Below, piece after piece: positions 23,545-37,100 of a stretch of 64,000 nt of DNA (positions within the stretch are counted from its first letter, which is position 1; each line of letters begins with the position of its first letter). The translations under genes and the position numbers were made by a program. The stretch is from NCBI GenBank assembly GCA_947311845.1, contig CAMZMU010000049.1, positions 8,716,931 to 8,780,930 of the forward strand. Direction: 5' to 3'. Below the pieces are notes generated by a model. The model worked only from the letters and a program-made list of their open reading frames with translations, made no database searches and had not been told where the DNA came from. Origin of the DNA: Poa pratensis (Eukaryota > Streptophyta > Magnoliopsida > Poales > Poaceae).

Positions 23545-26500
23545 GATTAGTTCCTCGTATTCTTGCTTATTCGTTAGAATTATTAGTTCATGTTATTTAG
23601 ATTCGACTAGTTTTACTTATTTATTACAGTTCTTAGTTGATCTTATTTGAATTGGACTAGTTTCCAATTTTCTTACTTATTCATTAGAGTTCTTAATTAA
23701 TCATATCTAAATTGAGTAGTTTCCCGTTTTTTACTTATTGGAGTTCTTTATTTATGTTAGTTGAGTTGCCTATTTCCCCTTTCTCTTATTCGTTCTTTTA
23801 CTTATTGGAGTTCTTTATTTATGTTAGTTGAGTTGCCTATTTCCCCTTTCTCTTATTCGTTCCATCATTAGTTGAGTTGACTAGTTTCACGTTTATTACT
23901 TATTCGTTGGAGTTGGAGTTGTTAGTTGATTTATTTGAATTGGACTAGTTTTTAGTTTCTTACTTATTTTTTGGAGTTCTTAGTTGATCTTATTTAAATT
24001 GGACTATTTTTTGTTATCTTACTTATTTGTCGGAGTTTTAAATATATTTGAATTGGACTATTTTCTCTTCTTACTTATTCGTTTGAGTTATGGGTTTATC
24101 TTTTTCTTTTTGAATTGACTAATTCCCCGTTTTCGTACTTATTGGCTTGAGTTTTTGGTTTTATCTTATTTGAATTGAGTAGTTTCCCCTTTTCTTACTT
24201 ATGCGTTGGAGTTCTTCATTTATCTTATTTAAGTTGCCTATTTTCCCTTTCTTTTACTTATTCGTTCGATTTCTTAGTGGATCTTATTTGAATTGGACTA
24301 TTTTCTCTTCTTACTTATTCGTTCGAGTTCTGGGTTTATTTTTTTTTAGATGACTAATTTCACATTTTCGTACTTTTTTGCTGGAGTTCTTGGTTTTATC
24401 TTATTTGAATTGACTAGTTTCCCCTTCTTACTTATTGGTTGCAGTTCTTGGTTTTATCTTATTTGAATTGAGTAGTTTCCTCTTTTCTTACTTATGCTTG
24501 GAATTCTTCATTTATCTTATTTGAGTTGCCTATTTCCCCTTTCTCTTACTTATTCGTTTGATTTCTTAGTGGATCTTATTTGAATTGGACGATTTTCTCT
24601 TCTTACTTATTCTTCGTTCGAGTTCTAGGTTTATCTTTTTTGAGTTGACTAATTCTCCGTTTTCGTACTTATTTGCTGGAGTTCTTGGTTTTATCTTATT
24701 TGAATTGAGTAGTTTCCTCTTTTCTTACTTATGCATTGGAGTTCTTCATTTATCTTATTTGAGATGCCTATTTTCTCTTTCTCTTACTTAATCGTTCGAT
24801 TTCTTAGTGGATCTTATTTGAATTGTACTATTTTCTCTTCTTACTTATTCGTTCGAGTTCTGGGTTTATCTTTTTTGAGTTGACTAATTCCGTGTTTTCG
24901 TACTTATTTGCTGGCGTTCTTGTTTTATCTTATCTGAATTGACTAGTTTCCCCTTTTCTTACTTATTGGTTGGAGTTTTTGGTTTTATCTTATGTGAATT
25001 GAGTAGTTTCCCCTTTTCTTACTTATGCGTTAGTGTTTTTCATTTTTCTTATTTGAGTTGCCTATTTTCCCTTTCTCTTACTTATTCGTTTGATTTCTTA
25101 GTGGATCTTATTTGAATTGGACTATTTTCTCTTCTTACTTATTCGTTCGAGTTCTAGATTTATTTTTTTGAGTTGATTAATTCCCATTTTTAGTACTTAT
25201 TTGCTTGAGTTCTTGGTTTTATCTTATTTGAACTGACTAGTTTCGCCTTTTCTTACTTATTGGCTGGAGTTCTTGGTTTTATCCTATTTGAATTGTGTAG
25301 TTTCCCCGTTCCTTACTTATGCGTTGGAGTTCTTCATTTATCTTATTTGAGTTGCCTATTTCCCGTTTCACTTACTTATTCGTTCGATTTCTTGGTGGAC
25401 CTTATTTCAATTGGGCTATTTTCTCTTCTTACTTATCCGTTCGAGTTTTGGGTTTATCTTTTTTGAGTTGACTAATTCTGTGTTTTCGTACTTATTTAAT
25501 GGAGTTCTTGGTTTTATCTTATTTGAATTGACTAGTTCCCCCCTTTTCTTACTTATTGGCTGGAGTTTTTTGGTTTTATCTTATTTGAACTGAGTAGTTT
25601 CCCCATTTCTTACTTATGCGTTGGAGTTCTTCATTTATCTCATTTGAGTTGCCTATTTCCCCTTTCTCTTACTTATTCGTTTAATTTCTTACTGGATCTT
25701 ATTTGAATTGGACTATATTCTCTTCTTAGTTATTCGTTCGAGTTCTAAGTTTATCTTTTTTGAGTTGACTAATTCCCCGTTTTCATTCTTATTTGCTGGA
25801 GTTCTTGGTTTTATCTTATCTGAATTGACTAGTTTCCCCTTTTCATACTTATTGGCTGTTGTTCTTGGTTTTATCTTATTTGAATTGTGTAGTTTTCCCT
25901 TTTCTTACTTATGTGTTGGAGTTCTTCATTTATTTTATTTGAGTTGACTATTTCCCGTTTCTCTTACTTATTCGTTCGATTTCTTTGTGGATCTTATTTG
26001 AATTGGACTATTTTCTCTTCTTACTTATCCGTTCGAGTTTTGGGTTTATCTTTTTTGAGTTGACTAATTCCGTGTTTTCGTACTTATTTGCTGGAGTTCT
26101 TGGTTTTATCTTATTTGAATTGACTAGTTTCCCCTTTTCTTACTTATTCGTTCGAGTTTTAGGTTTTATCTTATTTGAATTGTGTAGTTTTTCCTTTTCT
26201 TACTTATGTGTTGGAGTTCTTCATTTATCTTATTTGAGTTGCCTATTTCCCGTTTCTCTTAATTATTCGTTCGATTTCTTAGTGGATCTTATTTGAATTG
26301 GACTATTTTCTCTTCTTACTATTCGTTCGAGTTTTGAGTTCATCTTTTTTGAGTTGACTAATTTCGCGTTTTCATACTTATTTGCTGGATTTTTTGGTTT
26401 TATCTTATCTGAATTGACTAGTTTCCACTTTTCTTACTTATTGGCTAGAGTTCTTGGTTTTATCTTATTTGAATTGTGTAGTTTCCCCTTTTCTTAATTA

Positions 26501-29500
26501 TGCGTTGGAGTTCTTCATTTATCTTATTTGAGTTGCCTATTTCCCTTTTCTCTTACTTATTCGTTCGATTTCTTAGTGGATCTTATTTGAATTGGACTAT
26601 TTTCTCTTACTTATTCGTTCGAGTTCTGGGTTTATCTTTTTTGAGTTGACTAATTCCCCTTTTTCGTACTTATTTGCTGGAGTTATTGGTTTTATCTTAT
26701 TTGAATTGACTAGTTTCCCCTTTTCTTACTTATTGGCCGGAGTTCTTGGTTTTATCTTATTTGAGTTGCCTATTTCCCTTTTCTCTTACTTATTCGTTTG
26801 ATTTCTTAGTGGATCTTATTTGAATTGGACTATTTTCTCTTCTTACTTATCCGTTCGAGTTTTGGGTTTATCTTTTTTGAGTTGACTAATTCCGTGTTTT
26901 CATACTTAGTTGCTGGAGTTCTTGGTTTTATCTTATTTGAATTGACTAGTTCTTCCCTTTTCTTACTTATTGGCTAGAGCTCTTGGTTTTATCTTATTTG
27001 AATTGAGTAGTTTCCCTTTGTCTTACTTATGCGTTGGTGTTCTTCATTTATCTTATTTGAGTTGCCTATTTCATCTTTCTCTTACTTATTCGTTTGATTT
27101 CTTAGTGGATCTTATTTGAATTGGACTATTTTCTCTTCTTACTTATTCGTTCGAGTTTTGGGTTTATCTTTTTTGAGTTGACTAATTCCGTGTTTTCGTA
27201 CTTATTTGTTGGAGTTCTTGGATTTATCTTATATGAATTGTGTAGTTTCCCCTTTTCTTAGTTATGCGTTGGAGTTCTTCATTTATCTTATTTGAGTTGC
27301 CTATTTCCCGTTTCTCTTACTTATTTGTTCGATTTCTTTGTGGATCTTGTTTGAATTGGACTATTTTCTCTTTTTACTTATTCGTTCGAGTTTTGGGTTT
27401 ATCTTTTTTGAGTTGACTAATTTCGTGTTTTCGTACTTATTTGCTGGATTTCTTGGTTTTATTTTATTTGAATTGACTAGTTCCCCCTTTTCTTACTTGT
27501 TGGCTGGAGTTTTTGGTTTTATCTCATTTGAATTGAGTAGTTTCCCCTTTTCTTACTTATGCGTTGGAGTTCTTCATTTATCTTATTTGAGTTGCCTATT
27601 TCCCCTTTCTCTTACTTATTCGTTTGATTTCTTAGTGGATCTTATTTGAATTGGACTATTTTCTCTTCTTACTTATTCGTTCGAGTTTCGGGTTTTTGAG
27701 TTGACTAATTCCGTGTTTTCGTACTTATTTGCTAGAGTTCTTGGTTTTATCTTATTTGAATTGACTAGTTCCCCCCTTTTCTTACTTATTATCTGGAGTT
27801 CTTGGTTTTATCTTATTTGAATTGAGTAGTTTCCCCTTTTCTTATTTATGCGTTAGAGTTTTTCATTTATCTTATTTGAGTTGCCTATTTCATCTTTCTC
27901 TTATTCGTTTGATTTCTTAGTGGATCTTATTTGAATTGGACTATTTTCTCTTCTTACTTATTCGTTCGAGTTTTGGGTTTATCTTTTTTGAGTTGACTAA
28001 TTCCGTGTTTTCGTACTTATTTGCTGAAGTTCTTGGATTTATCTTATCTAAATTGTGTAGTTTCCCCTTTTCTTACTTATGCGTTGGAGTTCTTCATTTA
28101 TCTTATTTGAGTTGCCTATTTCCGTTACTTATTCGTTCGATTTCTTAGTGGATCTTATTTGACTTGGACTATTTTCTCTTCTTACTTATTCGTTCGAGTT
28201 TTGGGTTTATCTTTTTTGAGTTGAGTTTCATGTTTTCGTACTTATTTGCTGGATTTCTTGGTTTTATCTTATTTGAATTGACTAGTTCCCCCTTTTCTTT
28301 CTTGTTGGCTGGAGTTTTTGGTTTTATCTTATTTGAATTGAGTAGTTTCCCCTTTTCTTACTTATGCGTTGGAGTTCTTCATTTATCTTATTTGAGTTGC
28401 CTATTTGCCCTTTCTCTTACTTATTCGTTTGATTTCTTAGTGGATCTTATTTGAATTGGACTATTTTCTCTTCTTATTCGTTCAAGTTTTGGGTTTATCT
28501 TTTTTGAGTTGACTAATTCCGTGTTTTCGTACTTATTTGCTAGAGTTCTTGGTTTTATCTTATTCGAATTGACTAGTTCCCCCCTTTTCTTACTTATTGG
28601 CTGGAGTTCTTGGTTTTATCTCATTTGAATTGAGTAGTTTCCCCTTTTCTTACTTATGTGTTGGAGTTCTTCATTTATCTTATTTGAGTTGCCTATTACC
28701 CCTTTCTCTTACTTATTCGTTTGATTTCTTAGTGGATCTTATTTGAATTGGACTATTTTCTCTTCTTACTTATTCGTTCAAGTTCTAGGTTTATCTTTTT
28801 TGAGTTGACTAATTCCCCGTTTTCATTCTTATTTGCTGGAGTTCTTGGTTTTATCTTATCTGAATTGACTAGTTTCCCCTTTTCTTACTTATTGGTTGGA
28901 GTTCTTGGTTGTATCTTATTTGAATTGTGTAGTTTCCTCTTTTCTTACTTATGCGTTGGAGTTCTTCATTTATCTTATTTGAGTTGCCTATTTCCCGTTT
29001 CTCTTACTTATTCGTTCGATTTCTTAGTGGATCTTATTTGAATTGGACTATTTTCTCTTCTTACTTATTCATTCGAGTTTTGGGTTTATCTTTTTTGAGT
29101 TGACTAATTCCATGTTTTGTACTTATTTGCTGGAGTTCTTGGTTTTATCTTCTCTGAATTGACTAGTTTCTCCTTTTCTTACTTATCGGTTGGAGTTCTT
29201 GGTTTTATCTTATTTGAATTGTGTAGTTTCCCCTTTTCTTACTTATGCGTTGGAGTTCTTCATTTATCTTATTTGAGTTGCCTATTTTCGCTTTGTCTTA
29301 CTTATTCGTTCGATTTCTTAGTGGATCTTATTTGAATTGGACTATTTTCTCTTCTTACTTATTCGTTCGAGTTCTGGGTTTATCTTTTTTGAGTTGACTA
29401 ATTTCCTGTTTTCGTAATTATTTGCTATGGTTCTTGATTTTATCTTATCTGAATTGACTAGTTTCTCCTTTTCTTACTTATTGGCTGGAGTTCTTGGTTT

Positions 29501-29915
29501 TAACTTATTTCAATTGAGTTATTCCCCTTTTCTTACTTATGTGTTGGAGATCTTCATTTATCTTATTTGAGTTGTCTATTTCCCCTTTCTCTTACTTATT
29601 TGTTTGATTTCTTAGTGGATCTTATTTGAATTGGACTATTTTCTGTTCTTACTTATTCGTTCGAGTTTTGGGTTTATCTTTTTTGAGTTGACTAATTCCG
29701 CGTTTTCGTACTTATTTGCTGGAGTTCTTGGTTTTATCTTATTTGAATTGACTAGTTCCCCCCTTTTCTTACTTATTGATTGGAGTTCTTGGTTTTATCT
29801 TATTTGAATTGTGTAGTTTCCCCTTTTCTTACTTATGCGTTGGAGTTCTTCATTTATCTTATTTGAGTTGCCTATTTCCCATTTCTCTTACTTATTCGTT
29901 CGATTTCTTAATTAA
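23545..29915 (+). repeat. Higher-order satellite, ~295-bp unit of five ~59-bp subunits
   Basis: Roughly 20 units. The marker 'gtggatcttatttgaattg' recurs at spacings of about 292-297 bp, with occasional ~229-238-bp units that lack one ~60-bp subunit. Within a unit, five related subunits each begin with (c)ttacttat and carry gttcttggttttatcttattt-like cores, ending in distinct words such as gactagtttcccc, gagtagtttcccc, gcctatttcccc and ggactattttctc. Copies at 23,545-24,250 are irregular and diverged; the centre is regular. The right edge is abrupt near 29,911. The many 'FSYLFAGVLGFILFEL' frames are repeat artefacts. The array occupies what would be an intron of the SUD1-like gene. Confidence 0.93.
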
Positions 29916-32900
29916 TTTTGCTGTTTATTGTTGTCTCATAAGGATTAGACACATACTTCTTTCTATTTATATTGTAATGTATATTCAGATTTTGAACATC
30001 TATTTATATGGTTAGCAACTGTCTTTTGAGCAGCTATGATGGTTCAATTTTTTCGAGAAAACGCAAAAGACTTTTGTGTTTCATTATATTGAAAAGGTAG
30101 GGTATTAGGTTCTTCGTTTTACAGAGAACTGGAAACTACTACATGTATCAAGGCCTTTTCTCACCCTTATTGTTGAAAGAAGAGTGAAATCAGTATTGTA
30201 TTATCTGTTGCTTATTGCTATATACATTATGCTTTGGATAGCTGTAACTTCCGATAATTTATATCCTATTTTCATATTTGATTTGTATCTCGAGTCTAAA
30301 GGCATCCAATTAGATGCATTACTGTTGACTTTGTAATTATTTCTGCTATTTCACTTGAAAGTAGTATAGAGGACATGAATCAGAAAATATGAGCTGTGTA
30401 GTTTCTGTTCTACATAGGCCATGGATCAAGTACTATTAATAGTTCAGTTTCTGTTTAGAGCTATACACATTATATTTTCTGTGATACATCTATTGATGTT
30501 TCTAAATTGTATTTTCGTTTCCTAGCATTACTTTTTCTCATGCAAGTAACCTGTGTGTTGCCTCCTTTATTGGTGAGTAATTGAAATATATATGTATGGA
30601 AGTCAGAGCTGAGTTCAGTGAAGGGCACCAATTGCAGTCCTGCTATAGATGGCAACAGACCGTTGCCAAGTTTATGGACATGATTGAAGAATTAAATATC
30701 GATGAGCTTTGGAGATTCATGGACAGTTCCCTCAAAACCATCTATTTCTATTTCTTCAAGCAACATCAGCGCGATAGATTGACTTCTCCCGTGGGTATTC
30801 ATCATAAAGACAATCTGGTGAGCATGCTTCTGTTTTCTGAAATAAATGTGAAGTGTTGTTGATTATGGATTTTCTGAAAACCTACTCATACAGGAGTATC
30901 GACTTATATGGCCATGTGAAGAATATATAAAATTTCTTAAATGAATTATACATCACATACCCAGATTGAATAATTACCTTTAAGTTTCGTATGACCACCT
31001 TAAGCCTAAGTATACCGTTGCAAGTTCCAGGTAGATTAAACACCACTGCTCCAAAAACATGTCCAAATGCTGCCAAATATATCTCCGGAACAGAAAATTC
31101 ATGTAACTGTGGTATCTGTTGAATCAAGTCACGTCCACAAGCATAAAGCTTGGTTTATAGGTTCAGCCATAAGATTCTTTGATTATGATTGATAACATGT
31201 AGGTGCCTTCTCTGTTACATTTATAAAATGAGAAGCACACGGTTTATTGACTCAAATTCTCTACTTGTGTTCTGGCGTGTTTATCTCTCCATTTGGAAAA
31301 GGAAATGGTATCTTTCAAGATAGTAAAATTGAGGAGGAAAGGATTTAGTTGTTCAATAGAAAGATAATTGTTGAGATGGCTCTCCATTTGTTTTACTCCC
31401 ACATTCTAATTAGCACCACAAGGCCTCTGCCTTTTCTATTTGTCCTTTCAAAGACTCCGTGTAGGTACAGTTTTTCATGTCTCCAGTTTTCAATGCATAT
31501 GTGAATTAGACCACCCCCTCTGTAAACTAAAAATTAGTGCTCTGGCACTCCATTAATACTACCTTTGATTCGCTGTGCAGCGCGCCCAATGAGCGAGAGG
31601 AAGGAAATAGAGTCATCGAGGAAACACTAACACTTGCTGTCCTAGCCGCCGCAAGAAGCAACGGCTCAACCAGCAACAGAGATGGGGACACTACCCTCGG
31701 CAGCCTGGCCGTGGCCAACATCCCTACACGTTGCCTCTCATGCCCATATGAAGGTCCCAAGCCCAGGTTAGCTTCTACTTTTATACAAATGAATCTCATA
31801 TATTTGCTGGAATGCTCATTCAGGTAGCTTTATGCACCCATCATATTGGACTGTTGGAGACCTGATTATGTGATAGAGAAGAACCTCCATAAACTCAATA
31901 CACCTTTAGCATTTTGGACTTACTATACATGCTTGGGACATTGTCCTGTTTTTCTTTTGGTTTGATGTTGAGTAAATTTAGTTAATTAAAACTGCAGGAG
32001 ATTTCCTATATTCAGCACAAGTTATTGATCTATTTCTTCAATTATCTCTCATTTATCTGCATGTTTATTTTCTCATGAACTTCTTGCTGCAACTATAGGG
32101 AGGAGTGGGGTGCGGTGTTCATGAAATTGAGTATCTAAGTAGAATCTGGTTTGACACTTATTTTCCTAAACCTGTTATTCTTCAAATGTGCTTCACATGG
32201 ATCTGATAAACTTGGTGAGATATGTTATGTGTCAGGTATGGCCATAAGAAGGTGTATGTTGTTTATGGACCAACAAACTGAAGTAGTGAATCTATCTATG
32301 TTTACTTCACAAGTGTGCTTGTGCACACCGCCTGCCTGTTGTTTCTACAGGTTTTTAGTAGGCACTTACAACTTTATGTGGATGAGGAAGGTAGAATGGC
32401 TACTCAAGAAAATAAAAGGCACAGTAGCGTACTAATCCTACAGGTTGACACTGAAATTGTTTCGAGTAATGAGAGGCAACGTTTCCACATATTGCAGTGA
32501 TGACAAGAAAAGGGAAATTCTGAGCAATCTACTGTAGTACCTACACAAGGTACATTTTCGTCCCAGTTCCATAATCTCAAGCTGGTCAGGTTGCAGTGGT
32601 ACCAAGAATTCACTATCCATTCACTGTCTGATGTGGCACCCATGAAGACAAGAAGCTCCAACGAACTATTGCTCTCAAAGTCGAAAGCTGCACGTTGCAA
32701 GGTTCTATGATAAACTTGACACACATGACAGAAAACTCACCACGACCAAGAGTATTGACACACACACATCGAGTAAACTTGTTTTATTTAAAATCCATGT
32801 TGGTGTCAATTTTGTACAGGTTTAGCCTTTGTCTGGTATCATTTCTCAATGTTGTGAATTTTGTACAGATTTCCCCAAGAGATAGATGAGGTCACTGAGA

Positions 32901-34270
32901 CGCGAGAAGTGCTGCCGATTCGCCTTGCGGTTGCTGCTGGAGAAGACACATGAGGGCATGCTGACATAAGTGTTGGTGTTGCTGTTTTAGTGGTCAAGGA
33001 CAGGGTGCCAGAGAGTGTCTATTGATTTATTCTCTCTGAATCGCCATATCGACTTTCAGAATGTAGTGCAGAAAATACTTAACTCACACTTTCATTGTGA
33101 TTCCCTTCATCTTCTCATTTGCTGCAGTCTCTTGCTCTTTTGTTTGAATCCAGGAGGACTTTTGGATAATATATCTTTGATGGCTTTGTCTTACAAATTC
33201 TCTTTGATTGATAATTTCAGGCATGATCTTATTATCAGTATGAGGGTGCTGAAAGCAATATATTGGTTTGGTTGTCAGTTTCTCACTCTGAATTTCGCTG
33301 TAAGATATTCGTTTTCTTATTTGCTGCTCTGCTTACAGATCCTATTTGGTATGGAGCCTATAGGCCGTATGTTTCTTATTGCTGCTCTGCTTACAAATCC
33401 TAAAGCTATGAATGATCCATCAAGAGACGTTGTTAGTAAAAAATTACCCATTGTTACCTTATTTCGTATTTGATTGTTGAAAAATGGTACCCATAATACG
33501 CCTTCCATGGTCTTCGCCATGTCCTGTAGCCTCTCGTTTTGTGGCAGTCATCTATCCCAACGTCGCTTACACCTGTTGTGCTCCTTGCGGTTATTCGCAA
33601 GGTATGATTCTTTTGAACTTTATATTTGTGCATGCATCAGGAGCAATGAGGAGTCTAGCTAATTTATTGCCGCTGGCCCTTTTAATTGGATTTCTTTATG
33701 ATGTTTAGTTCTACATCTTTTAGCATCCATGCCAAAAAAATATCTTTCTTATTCCAGTTGTAAGATCTTGCAATTCCGTTGTGCTTAATCTTGGTGTACT
33801 CACCAGCCATTCAGTGTTTGATAGAGATGCATTAGTATTGCAATCTGTTGGATAGGATGCATTGTGGGGAAGATGAAGGCAGTCTGGTGAGGTACCATCT
33901 AACTACTTATCTGCTATTTGGTTTCTTAGCCATCAAACTATTTATTTTTGTTCGAAACCTATCTGCTGTCATACCTGAAGCATTTGTAGGGACGGCATAA
34001 AACTGAAGTTCTAGAAAAAAATGTATATTTCTTCATGTATACTTATCTACTCTTTTAAATGACTCTCAGAAGAAGAATGATACCAAGTGATCAAGAACCA
34101 GCTCCGTAGTTTGAGATAACACATAATTAGCCAGCACTTTGTACATCAGTAAAACTAAAGAATTAATATCCATGGTTAAGATATTCCTGTTGTCATTCTG
34201 GTTTTCCATTTAGTAAATTTAGTTATATTTAGAATTACAACAGACCCATTTTAGTTCCTAATAGTCTTTT
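29916..34270. other. Unassigned stretch with exon-like islands
   Basis: AT-rich, with several open pieces that I do not recognise. 30,581 to ~30,820 (+) reads WRFMDSSLKTIYFYFFKQHQ and ends at a donor-like CTG|gtgagc. 31,581-31,767 (+) is bounded by tgcag and gttagc and reads EETLTLAVLAAARSNGSTSN. 33,110-33,470 (+) is open and partly hydrophobic. They could be remaining exons of the gene interrupted by the satellite, but no similarity to SUD1 was evident. Confidence 0.3.
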
Positions 34271-34277
34271 AACAAAA

Positions 34278-35960
34278 AAAGCGAGATTTTGTTTATGGAA
34301 GAAAATGAAAGTAGTGCTTTGGCGGTGAACCAAATACTTCAGAAGTATGAAGCAAGCTCTGGCCAACAAATTAACAGAGACAGGTCCTCTGTTAGTTTCA
34401 GTCCAAATACCCCAAGGCATGTACGTGACCTGATGAATTGTTTGGGTCTGGGTACGGAAGCAAATGGAGGAAAGTACTTGGGACTGCCATTGTTTGTGGG
34501 CCGTTCAAAGGCTGCCTGTTTTGAATATCTCAAAGACAAGATATGGCGCCGAATTCAGGGATGGAAAGAGAAGTTTCTATCAAGTGCAGGAAAATAAATT
34601 TTAATCAAGGCTGTAGCTCAAGCTATACCTACGTGCGCCGTGGCTTTTTTTGATCTAACAAAAGCCTATGTGACAGCATTAGTAAGATGGTGTGTCATTA
34701 TCGGTGGTCCCAACAGGATAATGAGAGTAGAATGCATTGGGTCAGCTGGGAAAAAATGGAACTTCCTAAAGCAGTTGGTGGGCTCAGTTTTAGAGACTTG
34801 CATTCGTTCAACATAGCAATGTTAGCAAGACGGGGCGGGCGTTTGATCCAAGCACCAGATTTGTTGTGTTCTAGGGTCCTCAAGGCAAGGTATTTTCCAG
34901 AGGGAGAGGTTTTATCAGTTGTTGCCTCTCCCGGTATAAGCTATGTGTGGAGAAGTATTTTGAAGGGCATTAAGTTGCTAAAGGAGGGTCTGATCTGGCG
35001 GGTTGCGCATGGATCCACGATCAGAATTTGGCAAGATCCATGGTTGCCAAATGATGCTTCACGGCGACCTGTGACGCAAAGGGGCCACTCCATTCTGACC
35101 GTGTTTCCGAGCTGATAGACCCGGTTACTGAATCTTGGGATACAGCACTCGTGCAAGAAACTTTTGAGCATGTGGATGCCCAAGTTATTCTGGCTATTCC
35201 GATTGTTGAGCAAACAGAGCATTATATGGCATGGCACTTGGATAACAAGGGTCGGTTTTCAGTTAAATCAGCCTATAAGTTGCATGTCGATCTGCAGCTC
35301 AGTGCGAGCCGGTCTGCTGCTAATCTAGACCCAGAACAACAGGTGTGGAAGAAACTTTGGAAAATGAACTGTCCACCAAAGGTAAAGCATTTTCTGTGGC
35401 GTCTATGTCACAATAGACATCCCATGTATATGGATATAGAACGTCGAGGGGTTGAGCTGAATACCAGATGTAGTGTGTGTGCTGCTTATTTCGAAGATGG
35501 AGGGCATTTATTTCGGCGGTGCAAGGAAGTAAAGAAGATGTGGCAAGCTGTAGAGCTGGAAGCCATCAGACTGAAACTGTGTGACTGTGCTCACCCGCTG
35601 CAGATTCTGCATGTTCTGCAAACAATCCCTGAAGATCAATGTCTGAAGAGTGTGGCGACGCTATGGTGCTGGTGGCAGGATCGTAATAAGATTAGGCATC
35701 AGGAACTCCGTTTCTCAATCTCTGAATTCCAATTCCAGGTCTCACGACATGTCACTGAATGAATTAGTTTGGAAAACACCAAAGCAGCAACCAGAGACGA
35801 GGAGAAAAAAGAAATGGCCACCTGATGTAATCGTTTTTGGTGCGAGTGGAGGTTTAGACAGTCAAGTTCTGTGGTTGGAGAACTTTCCACCTGATGTGAT
35901 CGTTTTTGGTTGCCGACGATATCGTCGTGCCGTAATTGAATACATGTGTTCCATCTAAAA
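34278..35960 (+). mobile_element. LINE (non-LTR) fragment, 5'-truncated
   Basis: Begins just after the reverse-transcriptase catalytic motif (ILFMEENESSALAVNQILQ), then GKYLGLPLFVGRSKAACFEY, WKEKFLSSAGK (stop), SWEKMELPKAVGGLSFRDLH, WRVAHGSTIRIWQDPWLPN and the zf-RVT region KLWKMNCPPKVKHFLWRLCH...CSVCAAYFEDGGHLFRRC. Stops or frameshifts occur at 34,595, ~34,665 and ~35,090. The RNase H domain is missing. An imperfect ~62-bp duplication with 'ccacctgatgtgatcgtttttgg' words lies at 35,817-35,930. Dead copy. Confidence 0.85.
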
Positions 35961-36117
35961 AAACAGCGAGATTTGCTGAAATGTGTCATTCACCAATGAA
36001 CAGTCTCCTTCAAACAAGTCAAAGCACCGATGATTTGGGTCTTAGATATTCATTCTTGTATGCAGATCATCACACCTGTTTTTTTTCAGATGGGCTCATC
36101 CACTTTGATCCGTATCT

Positions 36118-36173
36118 AGTCCATATTAAAATATGTAGAATGCATTATAAAAGTGAACGGAGGGAGAGGGAGT
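36118..36173. mobile_element. Stowaway MITE remnant
   Basis: GATCCGTATCTAGTCCATAT on the left and GAACGGAGGGAGAGGGAGTA on the right resemble degenerate Stowaway ends around a very short interior. It is probably an internally deleted copy. Confidence 0.45.
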
Positions 36174-36301
36174 ATATTCAAATATGCAAAAGAATTACTC
36201 AAGATTTGGTTCTATTTCAAACTTGTGTTGCATTCTAAAGATTTGAGTATGGCAGAGGAGAAACTCTGAATCTCTCTACCTTATTCTTCTTCAGAATCTA
36301 G

Positions 36302-36682
36302 ATGGCAAGGGAGCAGCAGCAGCGAGCTCCACCGGCGGCAGGGGAGAAGCAGCACGTGCGCGAGCGTGGGCGACACTTCAGTGTCGAGAAGCTGAGACGA
36401 GCTGGAGGTCTCCTCGCCGAGCTGGAGCTGCCGGCGAGACCGCAAGACAGCGAGACGAGGAGACCTCGAGCTGGAGCTGAGCTGCCGGTGAGACCGCAAG
36501 ACGGCGAGACGGGGAGACCTCGAGCTGGAGCTAGAGCTCTCCTCGTCGAGCTGGAGCTGCCCGCGAGACGGCGATATCTCTCCTTGTGTGCATGCATGTT
36601 TGAAGAAGAAACCCAGCTACTCAACTACTCCCCTGATTGTTATTCTTGCAGCTTTATTTTGTTCATTGCTGTGAGCCTGTGA
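36302..36682 (+). CDS. Low-complexity ORF, doubtful
   Basis: A 126-aa frame starting MAREQQQRAPPAAGEK. It contains a ~54-bp (18-aa) tandem repeat with LPxRPQDxETxRPRAGA words (about 36,425-36,540). No domain was recognised, and a minus-strand frame is also open because of the GC-rich repeat. It lacks a clear promoter. It may be a transposon leader rather than a gene. Confidence 0.2.
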   Translation: MAREQQQRAPPAAGEKQHVRERGRHFSVEKLRRAGGLLAELELPARPQDSETRRPRAGAELPVRPQDGETGRPRAGARALLVELELPARRRYLSLCACMFEEETQLLNYSPDCYSCSFILFIAVSL

Positions 36683-36979
36683 TGTTGCATGAATGTCTGT
36701 AGAATTTTAGAATGCCCTATGTATGTGTATGCAACTTTTTCTATACATGGTTGGCTGTGCGGTTGTAAATGTCCAGAAAATAGGGAAGGTCATGCCCAAT
36801 TTTTAGAAGATAAAATTGCAAATCATATTCAGCAAAATTAAGCACAAAAAATTATCAATGTCTTCCATCTGTGCAGAAACAAGGAGTATTTTTTAATGAA
36901 ATTGCAAATTATAGGGTTTAGTAACTTATTTGAAATTGCAGCCATCTTGTCTGAAAAGTACTCTTATTTGCTGAATGTA

Positions 36980-37100
36980 TGTGGAGAAACAAGGAATACA
37001 AGAGTGCTTGTCAGGCAAGGTGTACAAGAGTACAAGTCAGCTATCTGTGGAAAAACAAGGAGTACAAGAGTACATGTCAGGCAAGGTGTCAAAATCAACC
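36980..37100 (+). repeat. Short tandem duplication (~67-bp period)
   Basis: 'aaacaaggaatacaagagtg...gtcaggcaaggtg' at 36,986 recurs as 'aaacaaggagtacaagagta...gtcaggcaaggtg' near 37,053, with a partial copy between. No coding role is apparent. Confidence 0.75.

Noticed and set aside
23545..29915. CRISPR-like array
   Set aside because: Subunits are contiguous related repeats without unique spacers, and the genome is a plant.
24585..30015. Series of hydrophobic reading frames (FSYLFAGVLGFILFEL type) that look like repeated membrane proteins
   Set aside because: They are translations of the ~295-bp satellite; the unit is not a multiple of three and stops recur in every unit.
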